Source of the DNA: Spinellus fusiger | Taxonomy: Eukaryota > Mucoromycota > Mucoromycetes > Mucorales > Phycomycetaceae | Assembly (NCBI GenBank): GCA_025094145.1 | Contig: JALLLS010000001.1 | Location: 1,302,001-1,366,000 of the forward strand | Length of the DNA stretch: 64,000 bases | Direction of reading: 5' to 3' | In this document: piece after piece, positions 1-11,600 of the stretch | Layout: every line of letters starts with the position of its first letter | How positions within the stretch are numbered: position 1 is the first letter of the stretch | Program-made: the position numbers and the translations under genes | The notes under the pieces: generated by a model | Told to the model about the DNA's origin: nothing | Database searches by the model: none | Seen by the model: the letters and a program-made list of their open reading frames with translations, nothing else

Positions 1-1709
1 AATATGAGCATCCTGCATGATTTTAGTCTCGTAGCCTGTTACAAATCCAAGCTGTTTTGAGTATTCCCAGACACCTTCACGATCTCCTTTGGAAGCAGAG
101 ACTAAAATACGACCATAAAGGGCCAAGAATTTATCAGGAAATGCACGACAAGCACCAAAATCAAGCAACTCGATCTGTCCATTGCGAGGATTGTAAAAGA
201 AGTTGGACCAGTTTGGATCTGTCTGCATAAACTGAAATGAAAAGACCTCACGAAGACAAAGGCGCAAAATGCCTTCTCCAAGCTATTCCGATATAAGCAA
301 AAGGAAGAAGAAGAAAAAAGTGAAGAAAAAGAGTATTTTTACCTTGTTGCGCATTGCCTGAGATTCATCTACTGCCTTGCTCAAGACACGTCCTTTCAGT
401 CGTTCAGAGACAAGAATACGCTCAGTAGAAAGGTCCTTTATTACCACTGGTACCTTGTACCTTGCATCATCCTTCAGTAGATCATGGAACCGTAGAGCGT
501 TGTCTGCCTCACGATGGTAATCACACTCCCATGCTAATTCCTGTTTGGTGACTTTGATCGTATTATCCAGATAAAGACCAGGAGGGAGTAGGTTGCTAAA
601 GGTAATCAATGCCTTTAAATTGCTGAGATCACTGTCAATGGACTCGGCTACACCAGGGTATTGTATTTTGATCACTACATGTTGGCCAGTACTAGCGAGA
701 GTAGCTGCATGGACTTGTCCAATGGAAGCAGCAGCTATAGGAATAGGATCAAACTCGGCAAAGTATGATCTCCAGTCTTGTCCCAATTCCTGCGTTAATA
801 CTTTCTAATCATCCCAAGACATCAGCCCCTGTTCTTTTTTCTTTTTCTTTTCTTAATGCATAAAGGCCTACCTCCATCTGTGCCTTGGGCATGTAGTTTG
901 CACTGTCATGAACACGTAGCAAGACTTGTTCTAATTGGGATGGCATCACGCTTTTCTCACCACCAGCAGCCTGAATGCCCTGGATACTTATCATTTGACC
1001 CATTTTCAGGGCAGCACCTCTCATACGTGACAGTTTATCTACAAGACGATCCACGTTCTTCTCACTCATCATAACAGATCCTAGAGCCAGTTGAGTCAAA
1101 TGCAAATACATGCTTCTTGTTTACCTCCACTGTTATCAGAAAGACCCACAGCACGCTTTACGGACTCATTGATAGCTCCCATGCCAAGACTTGTAGCTAG
1201 AGTACCATAGTGCCACATTCTGCTTACTCTTGAGGTTGGTATGTGTGCTTCTTTGAGATTTTTCCTTGGCTCCTGCAGTCAATAAGCAAGTCTGTTGTAG
1301 TGGTAGTATAGTTTCTACCCACTTGTGCTGAGACATGTTCCCGAGATTCTTCAATGATGGTTGTTTTTTCGACTGGAGTCTGTTCTACTGGTGTTTTTTC
1401 AATTGGTGTTTTTTCAATTGGTGTTTTTTCAATTGGAGCCTGTTCTACTGGGACCTGTTCTATTGGTGTTATTGGCACTGATGGTGTGTCTATGGGTGTT
1501 GGGTGCTGTACATGAGGTTCTGCTGTAATAGTGTTTATTGTTGACAAAGTTTCTTGTGAAGAGTGCTCTACTTTAGACACTACAGACACTGCGGATACCT
1601 TGACATGGTGAGCAAGTGCACTTGACTGGCTATTCAGCAACGAACAGCCCACCTTGGAGGCTGCCGTTGCTACCATCATAAAGTCAACAAGACCTCGTGT
1701 CAGTGTCAT
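1..1709 (-). CDS. coq8: COQ8/ADCK-type atypical kinase (ABC1 family), 3' end cut by window edge
   Basis: Atypical protein kinase-like ATPase of the mitochondrial inner membrane that supports coenzyme Q biosynthesis. Seen directly: a KMGQ motif (the family KxGQ) near 1000, the Ala-rich loop AAASIGQVH near 735, the lysine strand VVIKIQYPGV near 675 and the DFG-type motif LLDFGACR near 160. Translation starts at the ATG at 1709. The first ~150 residues are a variable N-terminus with five TP(I/V)E(K/Q) pentad repeats (1385-1460) that look unconserved. Introns: about 1275-1320 (donor GTGGGT, acceptor CTGCAG), a small one near 1105-1135, one near 805-840, and one near 280-342. The reading runs off the left edge after LGFVTGYETK, so the C-terminal lobe is missing. 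Fungal COQ8 is about 600 residues; roughly 500 lie here. Identity is secure from the ADCK-specific motifs; the exact exon edges at 805-840 are approximate. Confidence 0.9.
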
Positions 1710-2832
1710 GGAGAGAGAAGCGTGAATCTCAAACTAACAGTCCAAACTAACAGTCCACAGTCTATTTCTTGGGGCTGTCGATCCACTTTTATGACGTAAC
1801 AGTTCAATGAGCTTCTCTTTGTCGATGTGTCGATGTGTCTGTTTTGAACTGTAGAATCAGCAGACACAAGCCTACAATACATAGTAGGAAGGATTAGACC
1901 TGCCTAAAGGACACGTCTTTCTTCTCCAATGTCTGTTCTTTCCCTGTAAATTGGTTATCCATTGGCCTATTTGCTGTGAGGGTTTTTATTGGCAATGGAT
2001 TTTTATTTTATTTTTTATTTTTTATATTTTATATTTTATTTTATTGTTTTTACTGGCAATGGGCTTTGTTACCCATAAACTCCACTGCCAACCCACTGCC
2101 AATCCACTGCCAATGCATGAATTTACTCTTGAATACTCTTTTATCTACGTAAATATGAATCATAAAGACATCTATAATGTCGGGCAATGAGGATCTTAAT
2201 AAAGCACATTGGTCGCTGTTAGGAGGGCTACTGACACAGAGGGAACACAACGTTGACCAATTTAGGGGATGGGATGTGAGGCTTGGTTGGACAGAGACTT
2301 GATTCGAACAGAAAAGGGCGGCCTACAACAACGACCCACAAGAAAGGCAGAGAATGTGTATCGAGCAGATACCGGAACAAAACCAGAGTCGGACAACAGA
2401 ACAGAACAATAACAGATACAGCGAGAAAAGGTAAACTGTTAGGTTTGTACGCTATCTTTTGGGTGGGTTGCTATGGAGAACGGCACACAACAAACTGATG
2501 ATAAGAACTTCAATATCTATTAAAGGATCCATTATTCTTAACAATACTAAATAGCAAGCCCTAGGGTGACTGCTTCATCCCCTTGGCCCTTGTTATGTTT
2601 GTGTTTCATAATATGAACAGTGACTGTAGTGTGTCATGGAAACCTGACCATCTCTACACATCCAATGCTTCCTCCAAGTAGTCCATAATAGGCAATTTAT
2701 GGTCCAAAACAGAACAGCGGGATTAGAAAGAGAAAAAGGTCGCATCACACCAATACAGTTTATGATTCCCTCTCATTTTCTTGCCCTGTGATTTCTCGGC
2801 CTGTCCAAGTTCATCTGTCAGCCACTGTCACC
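1710..2832. other. Divergent intergenic region COQ8 / MOB2
   Basis: Shared upstream region of two divergently transcribed genes. It holds a CRE-like site (1792-1799), a T/A-rich low-complexity block (2006-2049) and three copies of a 12-base unit CCACTGCCAAYC (2082-2116). GGCAATGG half-motifs on the other strand sit at about 1991 and 2053. I see no coding feature; the short ORFs here have no domain signature. Confidence 0.6.
1792..1799. promoter_or_regulatory. CRE-like site TGACGTAA upstream of COQ8
   Basis: TGACGTAA lies 83 bases upstream of the COQ8 start codon. It is a one-base variant of the ATF/CREB palindrome TGACGTCA, which is present at two other promoters in the window. That a bZIP protein binds here is inference only. 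Confidence 0.35.
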
Positions 2833-3765
2833 ATGAGCTTTCTTAACTTTAGGTAAAGAGGCTTATGAGTCCTTAATGGATAGGTTGAGGGCCAAGTATC
2901 TTTTTTGGATGAAACAAGATTACCTGACTGCTACTCATTAGTCTCAGTGGAAAGCGCAATAAGGCAGCCAAGAGCAAATCATCGAGTGCTTCTCATATAA
3001 AACCACTCTTCCTATGCTACCCCTACGTAACGCATATGCTTGTCAAGGGAAACTTCAAAACCATCATAGAACTCCCCAAATATGTTGATATCAATGAATG
3101 GCTTGCGTTCAACAGTAGGTCATTACAAGAAGCATGGTCACATTCACTTTTTTTAATATTATTATTATTTAAAACCAACTCTTTTTATTCTATTGTTCAT
3201 TGTAGCTTTTGAGTTCTTCAACTGCCTCAACCTAGTCTATGGCTCTATCACTGACTTTTGTACAGCCCAGAGCTGCCCCTCCATGTCAGCAGGACCAGGG
3301 TAAGGACCTACATGCGGGTGTTCCTAAGGATTCTCTGTCTTTAGCATTGAATACACTTGGTCAGATTCAGTGTCCAAGAAAGTCAAGCTGCCAGCATCCC
3401 AGTACATCGATTTTATGACAGCCAGCATACAAAACCTCCTTAATGATGAATCGCTATTTCCAACAAAAGCAGGTAGGTGGTACGCTCTTTTAAACACTCC
3501 AAAGTAATGTTCAGGCCGAGACTTCCCCCCGCGTGAAATGCCAGCTGCAGTGAGAAAAGTGTTTAGTCAACTCTTCCGTTTGTTCGCCCACATCTACCAC
3601 CACCATTATGACAAGATCCTGTCATTGCATGAAGAACCTCATTTCAATTCATTGTTTGCACATTTTATTTCGTTTGCTAGAGAGTTTGACTTGCTAGAGA
3701 AGAAAGAGACCCAGCCATTACAGGACCTCATTGATGTCATGAGCAAGAACGGTGTCATTTCATAA
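2833..3765 (+). CDS. mob2: MOB2-type kinase activator (Mob1/phocein family)
   Basis: MOB proteins bind and activate NDR/LATS kinases; the MOB2 branch pairs with Cbk1/Orb6-type kinases that control polarised growth. Five exons: 2833-2852, 2942-3114, 3206-3299, 3345-3472 and 3515-3765. They total 666 bases and give 221 residues. The four zinc ligands are kept: FCTAQSC with both cysteines, and HIYHHH with both histidines. The subfamily is read from KGNFKTIIELPKYVD, NEWLAFNTFEFFN and FPTKAGRDFPP plus HFISFAREFDLL, which match fungal MOB2 better than MOB1. Exon 1 codes only MSFLNF and part of a Ser codon. It was chosen because the ATG is followed by a good GTAAAG donor and joins in frame to the exon beginning after CATTAG. 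The gene is divergent from COQ8 and convergent with the MIT-domain gene. Confidence 0.85.
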
Positions 3766-4207
3766 TAATAAAAGGACCCATGAGCAATGCGTTCAAAGCG
3801 TATGTTGTTGGTGGAGGGATGGACTCGTGGGCTTTGTGGGTTTGTGTACTAATAATGTATCAGTGGACTTTATGGACTTTATGGACTCCATGCAGTGGTG
3901 GTAAGAGTGGGGTTATTCATGGGTCCAATCGTCAACAGATGCAGCTGCTAGTGTCAGTGGTGGATAAAGAAACAAGGATCCTTAAGGAAATAGAGAAGAA
4001 AAAGGAGAAGGAGGGAAGGGGGAAACAAGGTACGAATACAAGAAAAATATAAAATATAATATATATAAAATATAATATATAAATAATAATAATAATAAAA
4101 AACAAATATATATATATATATATAAAACAACAACAACGAATAAAAACATACTAAGGAATACACTTAGAAAAAGAAAAAGAAAAGAAAAAGATATTTAAAA
4201 CAAGAAT
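3766..4207. other. Convergent 3' intergenic region MOB2 / MIT-domain gene
   Basis: Presumed 3' untranslated regions of two converging genes. The right part (4050-4200) is a nearly pure A/T tract with TATA and AAT runs. An open frame at 3780-4052 has tandem WTL(W)T and lysine-rich low complexity and is not taken as a gene. Confidence 0.55.
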
Positions 4208-5866
4208 CTAAAGAGCAGGATTCCTTTGCCAAAGTGTTTTCATCCATGTTGAATTAGAAGGAGGTGGTGGCATCGTTGGAGAGGTGTAATAACTAGTGGG
4301 AGTGTCTATAGGGTGGCATTGCTTCTGATTCTCATATGGATACTGGTCTTGGTATCGGTTCTCATATTGATATTGGTTCTCATGGCACTGGGTGTATGGG
4401 GTGTAGTTATACTGCCTGTGCTCTTTGGACAGAGGCACTGTTTGTGCTGCTGGGTCCTGTCCATAGCTAGGTGCTTCTTTATAAGCAATGGCTGCCTTGA
4501 GACTGGCAGATAGTAACATATAGAACATCTCTGACAGGTATTCATGTAGACGGTATTTTTCATTGATTTCAATAAAGTATTTTAGTAACTCAATCCCCAA
4601 ATATTGGGCTTTTTGCATGAGATGATACTGTGTATCCATCCACACCAGAAACTGAAGAAAGTAGCCAAACATAAAGTACAAGAGATCTATATTCTATTAG
4701 CCAGTAGATCCATTTCTCTATCTCTATCTCTTTACCTGGCAGAGGAGATCGCTTCACAGCAACAGCACAGGCAACAGAAGTATGAATGACTGTCTGACTT
4801 AGTCGTTTAAAGCGATGGACAGGATCAGAAGTAGCTGTTCCGTGGGAGGAATGACACGGGTAAGCATACGAACTTGGCTGTTGAGTGTGAGGATAATAGT
4901 TATCCCTGTGATGTTCCTTATGGACAGTGCCTTTTCTGATGCTACTGATTCCATTCACTGCAGTCAAGAGCCGAGAGAAGAGTGTTGCATCAAAATACGC
5001 ATTCTCCTTCTGTGCTGGTGGATTTGTTTGCATTTGCTGCTGTATTTGTTGCTGTGGAGCTCTTTTCCTTGAGAAGGGGGCATTGTCCCGTTGATTCTGC
5101 TGCTGTCTTGAGTGGAGGGAGCTTGCCTCTGAAAGACCCACTCTTTGTTCAATACTAGTATTCCATGGATGTATTAGCAAAAAGAGAGACAAGAAAGAAA
5201 GAAAAAAGAAAAGAGAGGTTACCTGGAGAGTCTTTCACGTAGAGACTGTCTTGTTTTGATGTCCATGGTGTCTATTGTACCCTTGTTGGATAAATATCCC
5301 AGGGGCTACTGATATTCTCCCAAGCCATTGTCCCACTTACTTGGTAGGGCCATGAGGATATTCTCTAATCCAGCAAAGTAAATGTTCAGGGCATTGGTTT
5401 CATTGCCACGGTCATATTCGTCAGCAGCAATAGAGACAAGTTTCATGCCATGGTCAATACTGCGTCTGTCCAACTGAACAGCCTGCTTTTTACTTGGCAT
5501 GGAGGTTGTATAGTATTTTATCTTGTCAACAAGAGTGCCTACATTGGATATCCATGCACCACCAGAGAAAGAAGAGGAAGAGGAGGAAGAAGAGGAAGAG
5601 GAAAGGTGGGGTGGGGATTGCTGTTGGGGTGTGGTGTAGGGTGGAGGGGGTGGAATCGCCATTATCTCATCAGAAGAGGGATCCAAGGAAGGATAACCCA
5701 GTGGCTCTGAGTGAGGGGCGGGTGGATGCAAGGCCATTCTGACACACTGTGGAGTTTCCTTTTCCTTGCTAGACACAGGTGTGCTTCTGTTGGATCTTCC
5801 AAGAAAGACCATCCTGTCCACTGCACTAACTGAAGGATAGAAGATGGAAGAGACAAAAGAAACCAT
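4208..5866 (-). CDS. MIT-domain protein, probable endosomal/ESCRT-linked
   Basis: MIT (microtubule interacting and trafficking) domains are three-helix bundles that bind ESCRT-III tails. Exons on the minus strand: 5341-5866, 5223-5271, 4736-5154 and 4208-4686, total 1473 bases, about 490 residues. The MIT domain lies in the middle of exon 1 and exon 2: EYDRGNETNALNIYFAGLE, then ILMALPNTMDIKTRQSLRE, the classic Ala/Leu-rich third helix after an LP turn. It is preceded by a proline-rich and poly-Ser linker (about 5575-5650). Behind it come a Gln-rich stretch and a region with VHRFKRLSQTV. The C-terminal tail is rich in Tyr and Gln (NQYQYENRYQDQY). The start is uncertain: ATG at 5866 or 5812, or a further upstream exon. 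No catalytic (AAA or protease) domain follows, so it is not a Vps4 or spastin. Confidence 0.7.
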
Positions 5867-6993
5867 GAATTGAACCAGAGAAACCCTATTCACAAAAGAC
5901 TCTCTAGTATAAAATCAAGAATAAAAAGCAAGAGAAACACTTTATTTTATTCCCTTTCCAGGCATTTCTTATTTTAACATGTGATTCTCCAACCGTTGAA
6001 ATAACATGGCCAATAAAAGGGAGATCGGGCCAACCTGTTTTATTTTTAAATTACCTGTATTCTAACTCCATTCACTGTCCAATCACAATAGCCATCTACT
6101 GTCTTGCCACAACCTGTTGGTAAGTAGTCATTCTCTTTGATTCAATGGGAGAGTAGCAAAAGAGACTGAATTCTACATGGTCATGGTCATCAACAGAATT
6201 GCATCTGATGAAATTGTGAGAAGAAATCACAGTCCACCCATGGCAACAGACTATAAAAAGCAGAGCCAAGAAGAACATACCCCCAAATGTCTAAGAAATA
6301 TGTTTCTTCTGCTCAATTTGCTCTCTTTTGTTGCTCTCTTTTATGAGTCCATGAGGATCCACCAGTGAACAGGCTGAGGTTCCATCTCCTATAGCAACCT
6401 AGTACTTCTTTGTCTATTCTAAAACATAGAGGACTTTATAAATTATATATTTATATATTTATAAAAGGTTGATGTATATAATATAATTACTGACCAATTC
6501 ATTCCATTTTTTATGAGAGAATCGAGGATTCGGCAACTTCGGAACCTGTTTGTCACACTATCTGTCTAATAATACCATCTCCGAACATCAGCTGTGTTGC
6601 CTTAGCAACCAGAACACGACAATCACTTTACCCCCTTTACTCCTGATGCCAGGTTAGTATCGATAAACTGCTCATGCTCTTATAAGCAGGTCATGGTGAT
6701 TTTTCTTGATTTTCTTGAAAGTGTCCTTCATGCAATAGAAATCTTACATGGATGACATCAGTTGAAATAAGAAAAGAATTAGAAAAGATACACAAAAACC
6801 CACTCTAATATAACACATGGTGCCTGACTATATCTGTACGTGCACGGTCCCTTTGCTGAGAACTACTGTAGACAGTTGAGTCTCTACACTGTAACAATGA
6901 AATAGAAAGACAAGGAAGGACAGGTGGAGTATAAAAACAAGTGACGCTATTCTTAACATTCGACAGTGCTAGTACACTAGCAAATTAAAAAAT

Positions 6994-7025
<32 letters not shown>

Positions 7026-8683
7026 GGGACGGATAGAGCATGAAAATTGATCATTCTAAATCCATACAAGTATCTACGAAGAGTGACAAGCCTGTCTATT
7101 TGTTTACATGTCAATTCACATGTTAAACAATAACAAAAATAGAATAACAAAAAGAGAATACAATGTACTCCTTCCCCATGCTTTTCTTGGTGTTCTTTAT
7201 TAAGCCACAAACAAAAGAACAGAAAGATAAAGGAAGAAAAGAGAGTCGTCTGTTAGTGATAGACATTACACTGAACAGTCCATACAAACAAACAAAGACA
7301 GATCCAAACAAATTGTAAATACCACAACGTGTATTGTCATGTATCTTTGTATCCATACCATTGCACTGAGAAGAACAGTCATTGTTCTTATTGGATAGAG
7401 TGTAGATATCCCTCTCTTTCCACCAAGTCAAGCACATCCAATGGCAATAGTCTAACAGTTCATCATTCAAACTCAATAGATGTACACTCATCATCAAGCG
7501 TAAATACCATTAACATGTGCTTGTAGGAAGAAAAATAAACTTGCAATGGTAGTGCTTTTTTAGGAGAATAGAAAATAACAAGAATTGGGTCTATACATCG
7601 CCCCCAGTTATGTTTCAAAGCTTATTTTATTTTAGAAAGATAGCCATGGAAGTTTTGCAGTTGGCTTGATCGTTGGCTTAAAGTCATTCAAACAGAGGAC
7701 CTGTAAAAGAGAACAAGGTTTCTTCCTATTGAATAACATCGTGTCCTACTATCACAAGACACTGTGCTAGTCTCTCTTACTTGTGTGTTTATACAAATGT
7801 ACACTCGTTTAATATAACCATAATGTAGTATTCTTGGGTATGTTTATAGATGCAACAAGTACACTGCATTCCAAATCATCACAAAAGAACTGTTCTAGAA
7901 TAGACTCTTATTCTTCTTATTGTCCAAAAGTATCCATTAAAACACAAGTCAATAAAATCATAAAAAGTGCACTCTACGCTTAGAATGATTTGTATTTTAC
8001 TGAGGTGGATTGAGTGCCTTACCATCTCACATTCAGTAGTGATCTTTTAGTAAATATACTCTCGTTACTAAAACCTTTTCACCTACTTACATCCTATTCA
8101 GACCCCACACATTTACGTTCTTGTTATTTACTTGTTATTTATTTGTTATTTACTTGTTATTTATTTGTTATTTATTTATTAATTATAAACAAATTCAATG
8201 TAGAGCATTGTTCTAATAGTCAACATACAATATTAACCTAATAAAGCACCCTTGGGCTGTAAAGAGAAGTGTCTTGAATAGTAGGAGAAATAGCTTCTTA
8301 TCAAGAGTTACAGTCCTTCTACTGTAAGAATATACATTATCCAATGCATCTACAGATCATCTACTTGCTATTATGCAGAGATACCAAAGGATGCCAAGAC
8401 AAACATCCTCTTTACTCGTTTAATTGTACTCTAAACTATAGGCAATATAGGTAATATACAAAGCATTCTTTTCTTTATTGGTTGATACAAAATATTCATT
8501 TTTTCTTCTTTTTCTTTCTTTTTTCTTCTTTTTATATTGATTGATTAGTACAAAACACTCTTTTCTTTGTGTATAGAGGATTTTTGGTCTATGCTTATAG
8601 AATTCATGGGGCTATAGCTATAGTAAAATATGAAACGCGTAAAAATAATAATGATGGGTAACCCTGCTCAGAGACCAAGCAGT
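5867..8683. other. Long AT-rich intergenic region
   Basis: About 2.8 kb with no coding region I can support. It holds (A)n-T runs at 6986-7025 (repeating AAAAAT), an 11-base tandem repeat at 8121-8180 and homopolymer-rich stretches near 8500-8535. Short ORFs on both strands (for example 7123-7497 minus) have no recognisable domain and a composition like the surrounding spacer. Part of it must hold the upstream region of the MIT gene and the 3' UTR of GCN1. Confidence 0.55.
8121..8180. repeat. 11-base tandem repeat TTGTTATTTAY
   Basis: Five successive units of TTGTTATTTA followed by C or T, degenerating into TTATTAATTA at the right end. Simple-sequence array in noncoding DNA. Confidence 0.8.
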
Positions 8684-11600
8684 TTACTTCTTTTCAGGCC
8701 GTGTTGTTGCTGAGCCAATCTTCTTCCACAACTCGAGAGCCTCTTCAGCATGTTCGCGCACTGTATCGTCCGTAGCATCTGAAATAGCCTTGGTAAAAGT
8801 ACGTTGAAGCTGAGGCATAAAGGGTCTCAAGTACATTGGCACCTTGGTGAGAAGTAGACTATAGAGAATAAATAAGTATCTTTTCTTTTCTTTCTGCATT
8901 CAAAGTAGTACATACCATAATGTTTGTAAAATGGCAGCCTTGACTTGTGAAGGATGACGATCACCAGCAATACGAATCAAAGGACCTGTAATTTGAGTGA
9001 CAAACGGCTTGAGAGCATCAGCAGAGGTGCGATCAATAAGTTCACCTAGTGTTAGCAAGTAAAAATGAGTAAAAAATAAATAAAGCAAAAAATAAAGATA
9101 AAGATATCAACACATGGACTTACCAATAGCAAGAGCAGAGAGTTCACGGGATTCGGTACTGCCATACATAAGTCCCTGCAAGAAGATGGGTAGAACAGGG
9201 CTAATGCCTTTAGGTAAACAGAAACCTGCCAAATCACAGCCTGGCACACTGGCACGGAGAATGGCTCTTCTTACGGGGATGACCAACTCCTCATACTCAT
9301 CCTTGGGAACAGACTTGGTAACAGCATTCAATGCACTCCATGCAAAAGGCACTACCTTGGCCACACGATCTCCAAGTAACAGAGTGAGAGTATCAATCCA
9401 CCCAGATACATATTCAGTGCCATCAACAGAGCCATCGCTGTAGAATTCATCCACCAATTCACATGCATAGGCACGCTTCTCAGGAAGACCATCACGGGCG
9501 TAGTCTTGAAGAGAAGTAATAAGTGTATCAAGACCTTCTTCATCCTCAATCGAAGCCATCAAGGCCTTGAGTGTATTCTTGAGTTGCTCAATCACTTCTT
9601 CATCTTCTTCAATGATTCTAGATTCCACAAGAGCAGACAGAATGGTAGTCAAGCGTCTGTTCAATGCTGGACCTGCTACTGTCACCAAGGAAGCCAAAGC
9701 ACGTGCATTGAAGGCAGTGATAGGAACCGTCAAGAGGGTAGGAATCAATACAGGGAAAACAACATTAGAGCGAACAGCCATAATTTCCTTGAGGGCAGAA
9801 AGGGCATATGCCGAAGAATCGTCCGAAGACTGGAGCTGATGAAGCAAGGAGGGTAGAATATCATCAATAGCCTTGGCACCTACATTCTGGTGCAATGTAT
9901 CGAATGCTACAAGAAAGAAGAGTGTGTCATTAGTTAAGTGTCATGGCTGTAAATAAGACAAGTACCTTGAGCAGCAGCTTCACGCACTTCATCAGAAGGA
10001 TCACACAATGCTGTTCTGATCGTAGGAATGATACGATCAGCAAAGTCCAATACCTGTACTTTGCCAGCACCGGCCATCACTTCACTAAAGGCAACAGTAA
10101 CACCTGTTCTGATATTCTCGTCACTAGACACCATGCCTTCTTCAAGTAGAGGAAGTGTCTCAGTAAACACACTTTCACCCAACTTAGTCACCAGTTCAGA
10201 CAATGTACGACCCGCCACAGCACGCTGTTCATAGTTCTCACTGGACAAATTCTTAATAATCATAGACATAATAGTGCTGAGAATGTCCTTGAGTGTACGA
10301 GGAGTGTTGGCCACAAGTGACTTCCAAACGAGAAGAGAAGCTTGGCGAACAATACCAGAAGCTTAAAGTATATAGATCGTTAGTCCATACACCCATATCC
10401 TTTGTAAACACAACTTACCATCCTGTCGAACAATATAAAGAGCAGCCAAAATACGGTCGCGTCTTTCTTTACCAAGAAGATCAAGGAGTTGCTTCTTCTT
10501 TCCTTCATCAGCACCAAAGTCTTCATCGCCATCATCTTCAGGTTTAATCTCATCAAAGTTACCCAATGCCTTTGAGTTCTTGGGCCCAGCAGTACCAGTG
10601 ATACGGAAAAGAAGATCACCCACAAGCTGAACAGAACTCTGTCGAATACGCCAGTTGTTATCAAACAGACCCTTCTCTAACTCTGGTAGCAGCAAATCAA
10701 CTGCCTTGGTAGCATAGTTGGTGACAATCATACGACCAGCACGCAAAGAGGCCTCTCTCACAAACTCAGATTCATCAGCAAGACCCACCAAGATAGGAGG
10801 AATGATTCTGCCCAAGTAAGGTTGGAAGCGAGTGCCAAAGGTAGCTGGCAAGTAGATCAAGAGAGAAATGAAGCCCTCACGAACATAAGCGCGTGGGCTG
10901 TCTGAATTAGAGATAATCTCAGGCAAGAGACCATCCAATCGCTCCAAACCAAGACCTGCCAATACTTCGGAAAGACCTTGAGCAGCACCTTGACGATCCA
11001 CACTTCCTGTATCGGTTTTGAGAGTGTCCAGCAACTCGGGAACAAGACCAACAAAGTTACTCTCACCCATCTTTTCAACAAGACAACCCAATGCCTTTGC
11101 AGCTGTACCACGGGCATCAGGAACAGGATCCGTCAACACAGCCTTTACACCAGGCAAGACAAGAGGCAAGTAAGGAACAAGATCCTTTTGGTTTGTCAAT
11201 GAGGCCATATTGCCTACAATCTGAGCTGCCTTGGTCTTTACTTCTGTGCCACGCTCACGCAAACCACGCTCCAAGATGGGCATGACAAGAGCAAGAGAAG
11301 GTGGATCAATGTAGTGAACAAAAGAAGTACGCAAAAGAGCAGACAAGGCACTCATAGTCTTGGTGTTGGGATCACTCAAGGCTTCCAAAAGAACAGGGAC
11401 AAGTTCTTGGATTTCAGGATTACTAATGACTTCACCAAACTGATAAAGAGATCGATTGGCAGCTGTTTGGACTTGAGGATGTGTATCTGCCAGGACTTCA
11501 GTAATACGGGGAATGATATTGGGAAGACTGACGGAAAGTTGTTTAGGAGCACAGTAGGCCATAGCACCGAGGAGTTCTACAGATGCTTTCTTGGTACGCC

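Noticed and set aside
2290..2330. GTTCGAATC on the minus strand, resembling a tRNA T-loop
   Set aside because: Flanking bases do not form a T-stem or acceptor stem, and no D-arm or anticodon arm can be folded.
3780..4052. 90-codon plus-strand ORF after MOB2
   Set aside because: Low-complexity WTLWTL and Lys/Glu runs, lies in the expected 3' UTR.
7123..7497. 124-codon minus-strand ORF
   Set aside because: Composition like spacer (Phe/Cys/Ser-rich), no domain and no plausible splice partners.
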